Positions 6,283 through 6,315 of a DNA stretch of 6,315 bases are shown piece by piece. Source of the stretch: Bacillota bacterium (GTDB lineage Bacteria; Bacillota; Clostridia; Peptostreptococcales; Anaerovoracaceae). Numbering within the stretch: position 1 is the first letter of the stretch; the number at the start of each line of letters is the position of its first letter. The position numbers and the translations under genes were made by a program. Below the pieces are notes generated by a model. It saw only the letters and a list, made by a program, of their open reading frames with translations. It was not told the origin of the DNA and made no database searches. Location of the stretch: NCBI GenBank assembly GCA_017936025.1, contig JAGBGL010000034.1, forward strand, positions 1-6,315. The letters are read 5' to 3'.

Positions 6283-6315
6283 AAAACATATATGAATCTG
6301 CAAAAATGACCTATC

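Noticed and set aside
5179..6303. Long 374-residue open frame on the minus strand opposite the second hydrolase
   Set aside because: It is the antisense of a gene with clear family motifs; its translation is rich in Cys, His, Phe and Ile with no domain pattern, typical of a shadow frame.
1..6315. CRISPR array, transposon ends or phage genes
   Set aside because: There are no regularly spaced repeats, no terminal inverted repeats and no transposase or integrase frame; all long genes are metabolic or regulatory.

Overview
The window looks like chromosomal DNA of a mid-GC Gram-positive anaerobe, most likely class Clostridia. The evidence is purine-rich Shine-Dalgarno sites, AGA arginine codons mixed with frequent CTG leucine codons, short intergenic gaps, and hairpin plus T-run terminators. 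No species can be named from the sequence alone. No phage, IS, CRISPR, tRNA or rRNA signal was seen.

The layout is one compact, divergently organised metabolic locus. On the minus strand, a promoter near 2765-2793 drives an AraC-family regulator (1791-2732). Its stop codon overlaps the ribosome binding site of a YtcJ-type amidohydrolase (132-1781). Downstream of that gene, 57-133 holds two hairpins forming a terminator region. On the plus strand, an APC-superfamily permease (2911-4542) is followed, after an intrinsic terminator-like hairpin at 4559-4587, by a second amidohydrolase of the same family (4606-6282). The 178-bp divergent control region (2733-2910) carries a perfect 9-bp-arm palindrome over the regulator's own promoter and a short repeat of half of it near a possible permease promoter.

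Inferred role: the permease moves an amine, amino acid or amide-like compound across the membrane. The two cytosolic metal-dependent hydrolases cleave C-N (or similar) bonds in it or in related compounds. The AraC-type protein, with its cupin-like sensor domain, switches both arms on or off according to a ligand. The substrate is not evident from the sequence. The features most worth a second look are the two paralogous hydrolases on opposite arms of one regulated locus, the operator architecture, and an RNA switch-like arrangement at 4559-4601, where one C/T-rich segment can pair either with an upstream terminator arm or with the Shine-Dalgarno of the second hydrolase.
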